Source of the DNA: Hydrangea macrophylla
Taxonomy: Eukaryota; Streptophyta; Magnoliopsida; Cornales; Hydrangeaceae
Assembly (NCBI GenBank): GCA_033977485.1
Contig: CM066991.1
Span: 54,104,850-54,168,849, forward strand
Length of the DNA stretch: 64,000 nt
Reading direction: 5' to 3'
Shown here: positions 20,442 to 33,214 of the stretch, one piece after another
Layout of the letters: each line of letters begins with the position of its first letter
Numbering within the stretch: the stretch's first letter is position 1
Translations under genes and position numbers: made by a program
Notes under the pieces: model-generated
What the model saw: the letters and a program-made list of their open reading frames with translations, nothing else
Databases searched by the model: none
Told to the model about the DNA's origin: nothing

Positions 20442-21813
20442 TGATCTTGTCAGAATCAAGATATAAAAGTATTCTTTACTTTTCAAAGGATTTGCAGTGT
20501 GGAAGTAAAGGTCGAACCCACAGAGATTGATTACTACATCGATTTAATTTTAAAACCTAAGTCTAGTTAATTAGGGAAAACGGATTTGATTTTGAATTTA
20601 ATTAAACTAATAACAATAGAAATAAATCTGAACTATGAAAGCAATTAAGAGTATTTTTTAATGAATGTTTAAGGGAACCTAGGATTGCAAATCCACCACT
20701 AGATTCATAATAGGAATATTTATGAATTACTTTAGCCTATTACGTTGGATGATAATGGGGAATTGTAGCTACAAGCCCAATTCCTCCGACAAGAAGATAA
20801 TCATGGTTCAAGCACCAACATAATCCATCTGCGGATAGCACGAATTATCTCACACTAAACTAGGGTTGTGATCTAATCCGTCTAACCTAGGCATGGACTA
20901 TTCGGATACTTGATAGCACGAATCAATAAAGCACCATCACATGTAAACAATCTAAACAAGCACAGCAAGAATAGATCGTTGAGTACATCACAGTCAAAAC
21001 AGATCTAAGACAAGAATAAATTCTGAAAGCAATGATTTAATCAATGTAAGTACGATTTATTTATAAAATCCTCTAAACATGTGACTGTCATCCATACATA
21101 ATAAAACTAAAATAAAAGCATAAAGAAAACCCTATTACTCATCTAGGGCTTCATTGAAACCCTAGATCTAAGATCTAAGCTGCCATAGGAGTAGAAATCG
21201 GCAAGTAGTTGATGGAGGAGGCCATGGAAATCCTTGGTCTTCTTCTTCTTCTCCTTGCGTCTCCCCCTTCAAGGGCTGGAAGTGTGTGTATATGGCTGTA
21301 TATGAATGTGTATATTAGTTGCCAACCCCAAAATTGAGTAAATTTGGAGTTTATATAGAGTTTGTACAAGCTTTGGAAGGCTTCCCAACCCGAAACGAAC
21401 TGAAACGCCTGTAATTTACAGTCTGGACGTCGTTTAGCAGTCTCGTTTGCACAGGAGTCTTCAGTACACTGAAATACGCAACTTTGATTTTTGGGCATAT
21501 CGCGCGAGCGGGTCGCGCGAGCGCGACTTTTGGTCCTTCGCGCGCGCGGATCGCGCGAGCGAGTTCTTGGGGGTCTCGCGCGAGCGGATCGCGCGAGCGA
21601 CTTATGGATTCTCGCGCCCGCGGATCGCGCGCGCGACATTGGTTTTTCAGCTTCTTTCTTGATACTTTTTCACCCTGTTTAACCTGGTTTAGTTGATTGC
21701 TTCCAAAACCTGTCAGAAACTAGAAAACAGAGTAAAAATATACAAAAACAGGATAAAATGGTCTAACAAATGCGCGTTAAAGCGTATAATTAGGATTAGT
21801 TCTCTCCCGATCA
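20442..21813 (-). mobile_element. 5' LTR of the Gag-protease element (1,372 bp)
   Basis: Same ends as the 3' LTR and followed by the primer site. The TATA box on the minus strand is at 21,350-21,360. The CG-rich cluster (21,500-21,637) is 26 bp longer than in the 3' LTR. Confidence 0.93.
21500..21637. repeat. CGCGCGAGCG word cluster, 5' LTR
   Basis: Four word pairs, most at 13-bp distance, of the form CGCGCGAGCGG(G/A)TCGCGCGAGCG, each pair separated by about 17-20 bp of ordinary sequence. They lie 140-290 bp upstream of the TATA box. Confidence 0.92.
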
Positions 21814-21818
21814 CCCAT

Positions 21819-24147
21819 TACAAAAGGACTTGAAATTTAGAATGTTAGGATCCCTATATTGATTCCTCCTCAAAAACTTTCTAAATTAAGAGAGTAGTAG
21901 AGTTAGAAGAAAGAGCTAGAAGAAGAGCTTGATCATCATTTGGAAGGTCTTAAAGCAACCAAGGAGTTGAGGATAATTAGAAGCAAACTCTAGGATAATT
22001 AGTTTATTTAGTAGTTCAATCACAATATTTAGAATCTTTTAAGATCTTTACACATTTTCAAAAACTCTCTTCCCACCTCATTTCATCACACACCACTAAT
22101 ATTGTGATTGAACTTGCATTTCATTGGTTTGGATCAAAATAGATTTGGGCTTAAAGCTTAAATAAATCTTGAAGTAGAACTTTGGTTTCTTTTCTTTTGA
22201 TTATGTTTATTTCTTAAGATTCATAAGACTTTCAATGTCTTACTTGAATCTTTGTACTTAAAACCCTTAGTGCTCTTATAAACTCATGATTTATGAGAGG
22301 ATTAAGGTTGATATTAGTATATTGAGTCAATGAGTCTAAACTTTTACCCGTAGTTTGAATTCATTATTTTGAGATTTTATGAAGTTTCCTCATACTTCAT
22401 CAAAATCCATAAGTATAGGAGTCCTTAGTCTCTAATGACCATCAAATGGTAGGAGAAGTAGTTTGAGTCTAAGCCTATCTCCATGGTTTAGATTCGTTGT
22501 CTTGCGATTTTATAACGTTTCTTCATACTTCATTAAAATCCACAAGTTTAAGCGTCCTTAGTCTCCAATGACCATCAAATGGTAGGAGATGTAGTTTGGT
22601 TTAAGCCCAACTTCGTGGTTTAGTAGTTGGGGTTAACAAACTAAGTTGAACTTGACAAATGGTGCAGTGAATTCAATGACCACCTTTGATCAAGGATTTT
22701 TAGTTAAATAATGGACCGTTGTAATTGAATGAAACCAACTGGAAAGTGGCAATGACACAAAGTTTTACCACTGTAATTTTTGCTTTAATGACCTCGTGTT
22801 TAGAGTGGTTTGGTCATGAGTTTTGCGAAGAAACAATAATCTGTCCAGAATTCCAGAACAGTAATACCTTTTTGAAATTAGTAAATTGAAGCCTTAACCA
22901 AGCATTTTTGACTTCAAATAATTTTTTTCCATACAGTTTAACGTGTTAACAAGCTCCCATAAAAAGATTAGATCAATTCTGACTTTTTTTTTTTACTATT
23001 TTTAGAAAATCATACAAAACTTCTAGACAGAGAGTTGGAAATTCTTGAGTGATGTCTAGTGTTTGTCTGATTCTCAGAGATCTAACCGTTGGAACTTTGA
23101 TTTTCTTTTTGGGTCAGCAACTAGACTCACAAAGGCACTTTGTGACCAAAAACCATTAAGATCAAACCATTGGAAGTATGCTTTTCAAATTCTTAAAGTC
23201 CGGGTCTGCTCTCTGGAATTTTTAGAATGTTGTGACAGATTTGATAAACTTTGCAAATAATGGATCAAATGGTATTTTCATGAGTTAAGGTTTAAACTAT
23301 GTTTCAATAATGACTAGTAAAGCTTGAATTCAAAGTTTAGATGATCTAAATCAATGAGTATTTCATAATTCATTCTTGTTCATGTATACATTCATCCAGG
23401 TGGCTCGATGCTTGTAATTAGGATTTGTTGCTTTGGATTTAACTATATTTGATAGATTTAAGCTAAAGGCCTAAGATTGTCATCCAACTTTATATCTTGA
23501 ATATTATGTGGACAGACCTTTGTTTTGTAGAGCCGATGAGGTATGATCTCTCAACTCTCTCTTAGTTTAATTATTCCTTAATTTCATTGATTTTTCGACC
23601 TCATGTGCGACACATTAGAATTAAAACTTGCCTTATGTGTATATGTGATTAGAGACCCTTTTTTATTAAGATTTTAACTTTTGTATGCATTGCATGTTAA
23701 AATATTCACGACTGGACCCCGGGTAAGTTCTCTAGTTCTCTATTTTGCATATCATGTTGCTTGCTGAATGAACTACTTGGTTTTGAATGATATTTTGTTT
23801 TTAGCAATTTTACACCATTTCGACATGCTTGTGTAATGTATATTTATATCTATGTATTAGTTGAGGGCATGCTTAGATTAATAGTTTGATTAAAAGGATA
23901 TTGAGTAGAGGCCTATCGCGAGATAGGATGAGAGAGGGTGTTTTAGTCCGTCGAACTCCTTCCTCTCTCATTCCATAATCCTCGAACCTAGTTAATCTCT
24001 GATTTCAAAAAAAAAAAAGATCGGTTTCCTTTAAAAATGGCTTCTTAGTTTTCCTTTTAAAAATTAAGTGGCGATTCATCGTTTTTGAATTTGAATTTGA
24101 AAAAGGTTTTAAACAAAAGGTGTGGGTAGGAAAATGTGATATCCACA
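21819..24147 (+). mobile_element. LTR X, right part (Tat-like)
   Basis: It continues the sequence broken at 13,310. Near its end it carries GAGAGAGGGTGTTTTAGTCCG, CTCCTTCCTCTCTC and AAGTGGCGATTC, the same order as the 3' part of copy A's LTR, and it ends GATATCCACA. No primer site follows, so it is a solo or truncated LTR in plus orientation. It has no convincing coding frame. Confidence 0.7.
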
Positions 24148-25057
24148 GGGATGTATACATATAGCAATGGTTAACTAGCTAGTTATGGGTTGATTTGCTT
24201 GTAACAAATTCACAAACAGAATTGAGTGGATGTGATAATAAGGGTTCGTTTGTTTCGTTAGTAGATAAGGTGAAACAGTTCCCATCCATTTTGGCTAAAG
24301 TTTACATTTCACATCCTATATAGGGAGGGTCAGCTTCTTCCTTTCCTTTTTTTATCCCTATTAATTAAGTTCTGTGAACCTTGATGGTTGATTCACGATT
24401 TAAAATGCCTTGCCAAAATAAACAGTAAGGAACAAAAAAAAAAAGAAAAAGAAAACATCTACATCTCTCTCCCCTCTCCTTAATCTCTCTCCCTCTCTCT
24501 CCCAAATCTCTCCCTCTCAGACCAACCAAACGTCCCCCAGAATTACCCTTGTCTAGATGCACTAGCAGCCCAATGCCAGCACGCAAGCAGCACGGTGAGC
24601 TAGACCTCTCTCGTGCACACTAATTTTTTGGACCCCTTTTAAGTGCTTTCCCATGTATGTGTTAAAATATAGTTATATGCCTACCCGTGCATTAAAAGCA
24701 CAAGCCACAGCTCCCAAAACATCCCTGGCACGTCGCCACGCTCGGGTAACATGCAGGCAGCACGGGCATATGAGACCCTCTTTGTGCACACTAATTTTTA
24801 GAACTTTGGTGCATGCTTTTTTCTAGGAATATCACTTAAAATGCATTAAAATGTCTATGCTCCAGGTTTTATAGTTTGTGCACATGTTTAGCACTTTGTT
24901 TTATATGCCTTCTTATGTATGTGCACGTGAAAAATGTGCACTGACTTGCATATGTGCTCCTGACGATTCCCTATTTATATATGCTCATTGGTCTTGAGAT
25001 AAAATATATACTAATTAAGTGTTATAAAAATATAGTAAATTAAAATGCATTAATTAA
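24148..25057. other. Unassigned stretch upstream of the Ulp1-like fragment
   Basis: No gene seen. It has a CT-rich tract (24,455-24,520) and a loosely repeated block, CAGCACGG/GGC ... GACCCTCT/CTCTCGTGCACACTAATTTTT, at about 24,587-24,630 and 24,757-24,800. It may be the 5' part of the transposon that carries the Ulp1-like gene. Confidence 0.5.
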
Positions 25058-25826
25058 TTGTTCTTTTTCTTAACTATGAAGAAAAGGAAAAAAAATGATG
25101 ATGCTAGTGTCCAGAAAAAAAGTGAGAAGAAAGATGATGCTGGTGTCCAGAAAGAAAGTGAGAAGAAAGATGGAAGTGAATGTGAAGTTATTCATACATT
25201 CAGCCAAATATTAACCACCATGGAGACTAATCAAATAAGAACTCCAATAGAGAAGGAGATGTTTGAAGATGATACTACCGAATGCTATGTTTTCAAGCAA
25301 GACTTGGTCGATTTTTGTGAGATGAAACCCTTAGATGTCACGTGTATTAAGGCGTACATGAGGTAAGAGATGAAATTAATTTTTACTGTCTTATTTGATT
25401 GTCTTTGATATACTAATCATTTATTTAATGGTTTAGGATTTTTTATGTGAAACTTGAAAAGGCAAGTAAATAAGAATTAAAATGATTCATTTAGTTCTTT
25501 ATTACTAACTACTAAAGTTTTCGACATGTGTCTTAATATAGTGTCCACAACAAGAAGGGGGTGTTGAATGCGGATACTTTTTGATGATGTTCATAAAAGA
25601 CTTGATTGGCAATCCTTCTCTTTCCCTTGAGAAAAAGGTTTTGTTTTTTTATCGATTTTTTATGATCATTAATAAACTTTTGGGCGTCTTTAAAAGTCAC
25701 ATTTTATTTTTGTTTTGAATTTTTTAGATGAAAAGGTTGTGTGATATAAAAACTTACACACTTGATGATATCAATGAAGTGCGGACTAAGTTCATAGATT
25801 TTGTTATGGAACATATACCCGAATGA
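25058..25826 (+). pseudogene. Ulp1-like cysteine protease (C48) gene remnant of a DNA transposon
   Basis: Four plausible exons: 25,058-25,362, 25,437-25,465, 25,542-25,637 and 25,728-25,826 (stop TGA). The first encodes a Lys/Glu-rich stretch with a repeated SEKKDDAGVQK-like unit, then YVFKQDLVDFCEMKPLDVTCIKAYM. The third begins with CPQQEGGVECGYFLMMFIKD, which fits the Gln and catalytic Cys block of Ulp1 proteases. The fourth has TYTLDDINEVRTKFIDFV, the usual C-terminus. The second and third exons do not join in phase, and the segment that should hold the catalytic His and Asp is missing. Such genes are carried by plant Mutator-like and CACTA transposons; I cannot say which. Confidence 0.7.
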
Positions 25827-25910
25827 AAACATAGGTAGTTAACTTGCTTATATCACAATAAACATGCTTCATGGCTTTACTCTTATATTCATTTAAATAA
25901 CTAGTGTTCA

Positions 25911-27090
25911 TCTATTTGCGTCTAACTTGCAATCCTTGAGTAGGAATTTCATGTTATTTCTTCCTATAAGTCTATTTAGGTGAGTAGGAAGTGTAGGTTC
26001 CAGTTCCGTGTCGTTTCGAGTGCCAGAAGCCATTTTAGTCTCTCAAAACATCAAAACTTAGTTTTATAGCGCATATGTCTATGAATTTGTGTATTTTCGT
26101 CTAACTTGAAATCCGTGAGTCCGATTTGCGAGCCGTTTATTACTATAAGTCTATTTAGGTAAGTATGAAGTTGAGATCCCGGTCTCGTGTCGTTCCAAGT
26201 ACCGGAAGCCATTTTGGTCTCTCAAAACATCAAAACTTAGTTTAGAAGGCCTAAGTCTATGAATTTGCGTATTTGCGTCTAACTTGCAATCCGTGAGTTT
26301 GATTTGTTTTCCACTTCTTCCTACAAGTTTATTTAGGTGATTAGAAAGTGTAGGTTCCAGTCCCATGTCATTACGAGTGCCAAAACCCATTTTGGTCTCT
26401 CAAAACGTCAAAACTTAGTTTTAGAAGGCCTAAGTCTATGAATTGTGTATTTGCATCTAACTTGCAATCCGTGAGTCAGATTTGTATGCTGTTTCTTTCT
26501 ACAAGTCTATTTAGGTGAGTAGAAAGTGTAGGTTCTGATCCCGTGTCATTCCAAGTGCCAGAACCCATTTTGGTCTCTCAAAATATCAAAAGTTAGTTTT
26601 AGAAGGTCTAAGTCTACGAATTTACGTATTTGCATCTAACTTGCAATCTGTGAACCAGAATTGGATGTCGTTTCTTCCTACAAGTCTATTTAGGTGAGTA
26701 GGAAGTGTAGGTTATGGTCTCGTGTCATTACAAGTTTTAGAAGCCATTTTGGTCTCTCAAAGTGTCAAAACTTAGTTTTTGAAGGCCTAAATCTATAAAT
26801 TTGCGTATTTGCGTCTAACTTGCAATCCGTGAGTTAGATTTACGTGCCATTTCTTTTTACAAGTCTATTTAGGTGAGTAGGAAGTGTAGGTTTCAGTCTC
26901 ATGTCGTTATGATTGCCGGAAGCCAATTTGGTCTCTCAAAACATCAAAACTTAGTTTAAGAAGGCCCAAGTCTATGAATTTGCGTATTTGCGTCTAACTT
27001 GCAATCCATGAATCGGATTTGAGTGCCGTTTCTTTCTTCAAGTCTATTTAGGTGAGTAGATAATGTAGGTTCTGGTCTCGAGTCATTTCG
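25911..27090. repeat. 179-bp tandem array, main block
   Basis: About 6.5 copies of a roughly 179-bp unit (landmarks CTATTTAGGTGAGTAGGAAG, GCCATTTTGGTCTCTCAAAA, GTCTAACTTGCAATCCGTGA), each 85-90% alike. It starts 85 bp after the Ulp1-like stop. Two LTRs interrupt it; the pieces at 29,393-29,564 and 32,343-32,720 complete about 10 copies. Confidence 0.93.
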
Positions 27091-27191
27091 TGTAACGTCC
27101 CAAATCTCAAAAATGGGGGATTAGTGTGGTTAAATAACTAATCAGTCCAATTAAAACATTTTAAAACAAGAAAATTTGAAAGTTTGAAGAT

Positions 27192-27453
27192 CCAGTCGAT
27201 TGATCGGGACATCAGTCGACTTGTTTGGAAAGATACTGAGAACATTTTTTTTAACAACCCGAACCAGTAGGCTGGTTTTCAAACAGAGAGTTTATAAAAC
27301 ATCTGACTCAGTCGACTGGGATAAGTCCGGTCGCTTGGGGCATGAAAAGTTCAGTTGACTGGGGACACTCGGTCGACTATTTTTATAAATATAGAGAGTT
27401 CAAACCCATTGAATACAGAATCTAGTCGACTGGATGCCCAACCGGTTGACTGG
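27192..27453. repeat. AGTCGACTG word cluster in L2
   Basis: Eight copies of AGTCGACT-like palindromes in four pairs with 18-20-bp distance, mostly just upstream of the TATA box; the last pair lies downstream. Confidence 0.88.
27380..27396 (+). promoter_or_regulatory. TATA box of L2
   Basis: TTTTTATAAATATAGAG directly follows the third word pair. Confidence 0.6.
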
Positions 27454-29392
27454 ATTGTAGTAGCAGAAGACTCTACAGCAAAACAATCCCTATGTTCACC
27501 CCACTTCACTCCCAAATGGATGGTTTTCACTCAATAAAAGGAGAAGTAAAAGCTATGGGACTCCGTCCCAAATCAAGCATACTATAGGTGGCATCTTAAA
27601 GTTTAAACAACAATAGTAAAACATGTAAACTTGTGCGAATGTAGTGACTTATGCCACGGTTACATGCTGATACAAATATAATAAGTTCTAACAAGTTTTG
27701 AGGAGTTCAAATATAAAATTTTAGAGGAGAGCGGACTAACAAGCATCCGATAACAAAACTATAACATGAATACATAACTTGCAATATCAACACATCTAAT
27801 TATTACAATTCGAACCTAGGCATGAAGGCTTCAAATTGAGCTAAATTACACTAGATGAGCTTATGTATTACATAAGAACAAAACTCTCCACATGGAATCT
27901 TTACTAAGCCTATGGCACACGATCATTCAAGGGCCTTACCCTTGTCCATTTCACCTGAAAATCATTTAAATATAGTTTATGAGCACGACGGCCCGTAGTC
28001 ATATAATTCAAATGTTACAATGAATCCTATGCATGAATGCGTGAATGCAATGGTTCATTGCCGAAGCAAAGAAAAAGATGTTGATCGTAGGCTTTTTCGT
28101 GTATTTTCCAAACACTTACTCTCAATACATCACCTGGTCTATGGGCCACCATGCTATGGGGGCCTTTAACCACCTCATATGGGTCTTTAACTTACAATTC
28201 CTATGGTTTGCAAGACCAGGAGATCGCATTCCTAATGGATCCAAACCTCACATTTCACACCCACAATTGGGGTTATCTAAACTTCAAATCAAAATCCTCT
28301 CGTGGAGGTTTTTCATGATTTTTAAAATTCAGAAGTCCCTCGCATGGAGATCTTCCCCATTTTAAATCAAAATCCCCACATATGGAGGTCTTTTACCCAA
28401 AATCCTTTTCATGCATTTTCATGTTTATGAACGCGTTATGATCATATCCATAGTCATACTAATCTCATGCTGTGAAATGTTAATAAGCAATAATATGCTA
28501 GTGAAACAAGCATAATGACAATATTTCATAACTTCAAATATAACCAAAGGTATGAAGTATAGCCTAAGCATATTTATCAAAACTTAAATAAAGCTGATAG
28601 ACATGATCTCAACTTCCATTTAAGCACATACGAGCACTTAATTATGAAGGAAGAAAACACATAAACACCAAGAACACATAGCACTTAAGCAAATTTTCAA
28701 GAAAGATAGGTTTGGATTAATGACACGTTAAACGTGCTCCAAACTTCGTAGTATTCTAGATTAAGCTTAGTTTTCATATAATACACTATATGAGAGAGTT
28801 ATATGAACTACCTTGGATTCTTAGAATTTTTCCTAACGGAGAAAAGTAGTCAGATGAGTGAAACTTTGGTGTTCATGCGTGCTCCTCGTCGCAAGGAGTA
28901 ACTTTAATGCACGGAGATTTGTTAGGAGATCGTCGGATCTAGATGATACCAAGGGTTTTATCCCTAAGCTTCTAGGGTTTCAAGGGTTTTAGGCCTTAGA
29001 GAGAGAGAGAGAGGAGAGAGATATAGAGAGCGAAAGAGTTGTCAACTTATGAAAATAAAACCTAACATGTTCTATTTATCGTAAAAGATAGGTATAACTC
29101 TTAAAGCATGTGGTACCACTTGCATAACCTACTATATCCTGCTAACTGTACTAGTTATGACAAATTTTAAAACACAGATAGTGAATCATTTGAGCACACG
29201 CTATTTTCAGTCCAAAAATCTCATTTTCGAATTTCAGGTCAAGTCTAACATCACAGGTACAAATGACCAAAATGGCCCTGTGACTAATTTTTTAAAAAGT
29301 TTCAAATTAGTCTCCATTTTCATACCAAGTATTTAAATGCTTAATTAAGGTAAACTAACATTCAAGCACAAATAAAAATGCAGGTTATTACA

Positions 29393-29564
29393 TTCTAAGT
29401 GCCAGAAGCCATTTTGGTCTCTCAAAACGTCAAAACTTAGCTTTAGAAGGCCTAAGTCTGTGAATTTGCGTATTTGCATCTAACTTGCAATCCGTGAATT
29501 GGAATTGCGTGTCATTTCTTCCTACAAGTCTATGTAGGTGAGTAGAAAGTGTAGGTTCTGGTCC
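29393..29564. repeat. 179-bp array, second piece
   Basis: One unit lying between the L2 and L3 insertions. Confidence 0.92.
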
Positions 29565-31634
29565 TGTAATGCCCCAACTACTAAAGACACGAGGGCAAGG
29601 TCAAAGAGCCAAATACGAAGTAAAAGTCTCACGTGGACTAAGTCAAACGAGGCAGAAGTGACAAGAAATCCTACGTGGATTCTGATCACGGTCAACAATT
29701 CAAATGTTGAACCCACGTGGTCCAAAAGGGTCAATGAGGGTCAACCGACACTATTTAAATTTCAAAATATTTTGGATTACAAGTGTTTTAAGTACTGACC
29801 CATTTTGAAAACAAAGCATTTAAAATCTCATTAGAACTTCATGTAAAAACTAGAATTTTGTGGATTTCTAACAAAATGAAACTTTGAAAATCCTATTAAA
29901 TATTTTTGTATCCTGTCCCAAAACAACCACAATCAAACACATTATCAAATACGAGTCTCTACGCGAGATAACCACATAAATATGAATTACGAGAGTCTTA
30001 AGGCCAGTCCACATACTACATAAACCTCTTCAAAGGAAAATTAAGAGTCCCGGATACATATCCTTATAAAGGGGCTAAACAATTGCCCTCAAAGCCTAAA
30101 TCCATCATATTATAATTACAAGGTTCAATTTACTAAAATAGAGGATATACATGAATTCAAAATTTGAGGCAGTCAACCTTAAGCTCAAGCTCCTTACACT
30201 TCGCATTCCGTTAGTAAATCCTGCAAAAACTGTGTGGGGGTGATCTAATACATATATATAGATCTCTATATACATATATTAAGCAAGTGCTCACTACTGC
30301 CAATCTAGGATCCCGCTCAAAGACATGCCAGTACACTTTTAACAGCGCAATTTAATAAATAGCTATTAACCAAAGTGCAGCATCACTAACCATAGTAAAT
30401 CACTTAGTATTCATATTAAGCATGAAAACACAAATATAAACACTAACCCAATAATCAGACCAAAGCCTAAATAACAATGCATAGAATTATCCACTAATAA
30501 TAATGTTTAATCAATATCTTTGTTAATTAAATTTTCGGGCCACCTAGCATCACTGCACCATATAACCCCCTTCAAATTTCAAAACTCGCCCTAACGGTTC
30601 AATACCTACCCTAGGTGATCCACACGATTTATAATTAGCCTTTTATTCCACCTAGGGGCCAACTAAACTCTTAACTCAAATCCATAGCTCCAAGGCTATT
30701 CAACATTATGTAAAAAGATATATAGACACACATATATATATATATACACGCACATGCACATACACATACGCATAAGAATTAGAAGAGTAGCACAACTATA
30801 CTCAAGTAACTTATATCATCATCTAAGCAACTAACCAAGCAAAGATACTAAATTACCAAGTAATGTAAATTTACATCCAAATTACTCTACCAAGCAATCC
30901 TATGTAGAAATACTACATAAAAATTTCTAATCACAAACCAACCAATTTAAGATCCAAATGACCTTAAATGCTCAAATCCTCCAAAATTTTTACTTTAATC
31001 ATATTACAAAATAACCACTCATGGTATGCCATAACTAGCCTCATAAGCACAAATATACTTATCTTCCATTTATCTAATCACAAAAAGAAAATTAACCATT
31101 TCAACAAGTATATCACATTCTTGATTTGATAGAATTTCTATAAGGCATAAATTTAGACAATAATCCAAGCTAAGGGTACTAGAAAGGAATTAAACCCCAC
31201 CTTAGTGGATTTGAGGAAATCATTCTATCCAAAATCCCTCCAAATTAAATTCTAAGCATGCCATTAGAGAGCCCTCACTGAGATCCATAAGCTTCTCTAG
31301 CCAAAATGGGTTTGAACAAACACCACAGAAAGTCAACGATCCTTGATCGTAATTTTGAAAGTACCCTTTCTGTAGATCTTGTCGAGCTCTACAACTTTCA
31401 TGTTGGATACTTTGGGAGTTGAAGCCTTTAAGGCTCTCAAAATGAAGGGAAAAAGGAAAGAAAACCCTTGGAAAAAATGAGAGCCATAGCTCCATGTATT
31501 GAAGAAGAAAAAGAAAAGAAAAAGAAAAGAGAAGGAGAATGAGAATGAGAGAGAGAGACGTGAAAGATAAAGGGGGAGGGGGTGGTGTTGGGTGATGGGT
31601 TGGGTGCCACCCCTATCATTTCTCTAGGGGGTAT

Positions 31635-31648
31635 GTATGTATAAATGC
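31635..31648 (-). promoter_or_regulatory. TATA-like box of L3
   Basis: GCATTTATACATAC on the minus strand, with a CT-rich run about 70-130 bp downstream. Confidence 0.5.
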
Positions 31649-31872
31649 ACACAAACCACTCATATATGCACATATATGTCCAACTATTACCCTAAATGAA
31701 CCAATTATGGTCACATCAAACTCTTACAATTTCACTTATATGTATTTATTCCACGGAAAATTTAAAAAAATAATTATTTTGAAAACAAGGTCTTAAAATA
31801 TAAGAAGGAGTACTCATTTAAACATTGATATCGCATAGGGGACTTATGCTTTTAATTTATGCATTCTGATGA

Positions 31873-32165
31873 GAGTTGGACCAAGCAAAGGAAGTTCGAT
31901 TGGGCGAACTCTGGGCAGAGAATTCATTCCATAGAAGTTGGATTAAGCAGAGAAAAGTTCGATTCAGCGAACTCTAGGCAGAGAATTCATTCCACAGAAG
32001 TTGGATTAAGCAGAGAAAAGTTCGATTGAGCGAACTCTGGGCAAAGAATTCATTCCACAGAAGTTGGATTAAGCAGAGAAAGGTTCGATTGAGCGAACTT
32101 TGGGCAGAGAATTCACTCTATAGGAGTTGGATTATGCACAAAGAGTCTGATTGAGTGAACTCTGT
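31873..32165. repeat. 63-bp tandem repeats with GTTCGATTGAGCGAAC palindromes in L3
   Basis: Five units; each holds GTTCGATT(G/C)(A/G)GCGAAC, a near palindrome. They lie 230-530 bp upstream of the L3 TATA-like box on the minus strand. Confidence 0.9.
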
Positions 32166-32342
32166 ACAGTACTCAAAAGGAACTTCTAACGAGAACAATA
32201 TCGACGACAAGCCAACGGAAAAAGTTTAATAAGAAGAAATTCAACAAATCTGGCTAGGATTGATAGGGTAGGTCCCACCCCCAACAAATATTATGTACTA
32301 TCATGTATAATAAATAAAAGCAAGAATTTATGGGTTACTACA

Positions 32343-32720
32343 GGTCTCGCGTCATTACAAGTGCCGGAAGCCATTTTGGTCTCTCAAAATGTCAAAACTT
32401 AATTTTAGAAGGCCTAACTCTATGAATTTGTGTATTTGCATTTAACTTGCAATCCATGAGCCGGATTTGCATGTCGTGTCTTTTACAAGTCTATTTAAGT
32501 GAGTACGAAGTATAGGTTCTAGACCCGTATCGTTACGATTGCTGGAAGCCATTTTGGTCTCTCAAAACATCAGAACTTAGTTTTAGAAGGCCTAAGTCTA
32601 TGAATTTGTGTATTTGCATCTTGCTTACAATCCGTGAATCAAAATTGCATGCCATTTCTTCCGGTCCCGTATTGTTCTGCCTGCCGGAACCTATTTTGGT
32701 CTCTCAAAATGTTAAAACTT
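32343..32720. repeat. 179-bp array, third piece
   Basis: About two further, more diverged units; the last has lost part of the unit. Confidence 0.9.
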
Positions 32721-33214
32721 ACCTTTACTCTTTTATTAGTTTATATATACAACTAATTAATTAATGAAAAAAAAATTTGTAGGTACAAAGGTTCAAATTT
32801 TGATGGGAAGTTCTAAGGGGCAAACTTTTGAATTTTGGGAAGTGTGCTTCGTAAGAGAACGTAATTGGGTGTGGGGTCTCAGAGGACTATAATCAAAGAC
32901 GCCTTTTGGTAAATAACCGACGGACACGGGAGCCCTGGAAATCAAGAGACGGACACAGAAGTCAAGGGATGATCATGAAATCCTGAGATGTCACGCGATG
33001 AACATGGAAGCCCCATGGCATATTTTGAATGAGAGCAATGATGATTAATGAACCGACGATGTTTGAATCGAGATGATGAGTCGACAATGGACTACTGTGA
33101 TGGAACTGACGGTGTATGAATCTGCTGAAGATTAATCTAAATCTGCTGGGGATGAAGCGACTCTTTCTGGGATCTCTCTTCAACTGCTTCTTTTGATCGA
33201 ATTTTGATTTCATC
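32721..33214. other. Unassigned stretch
   Basis: No gene or recognisable element end. It contains a poly-A run near 32,765 and loosely repeated ACGGACAC(G/A)GAAG phrases near 32,920-32,960. Confidence 0.5.

Larger units (their letters stand above)
13311..21813 (-). mobile_element. Complete Gag-protease-only LTR retrotransposon (8,503 bp)
   Basis: Two LTRs (13,311-14,656 and 20,442-21,813), perfect 5-bp target duplications, a tRNA-Asp primer site, a polypurine tract and one intact 898-codon Gag-protease frame. There is no RT, RNase H or integrase. The LTRs differ at only about three bases plus two 13-bp contractions in the CG repeat, so it is the youngest insertion here. Gag, the protease active site (DLGA) and the primer site resemble Athila elements. 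It must borrow RT and integrase, so it is non-autonomous but possibly mobile. Confidence 0.93.
27091..29392 (+). mobile_element. Solo LTR L2 (2,302 bp) in the 179-bp array
   Basis: TGTAACGTCCC ... GGTTATTACA interrupts a repeat unit that resumes at 29,393. A TATA box on the plus strand (27,380-27,396) about 290 bp from the TG end supports plus orientation. No perfect target duplication is visible (TTTCG against TTCTA). A GAGA-rich tract is at about 28,995-29,020. No coding region is seen. Confidence 0.75.
29565..32342 (-). mobile_element. Solo LTR L3 (2,778 bp) in the 179-bp array
   Basis: It starts TGTAATGCCCC and ends GGTTACTACA on the plus strand, with flanks GGTCC / GGTCT (4 of 5 matching) as the likely target duplication. 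On the minus strand there is a TATA-like GCATTTATACATAC (31,635-31,648) followed by a CT-rich leader, so I read it as minus. No coding frame or internal domain is seen; small frames on the minus strand near 31.2-31.7 kb are in the presumed leader. Confidence 0.78.
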
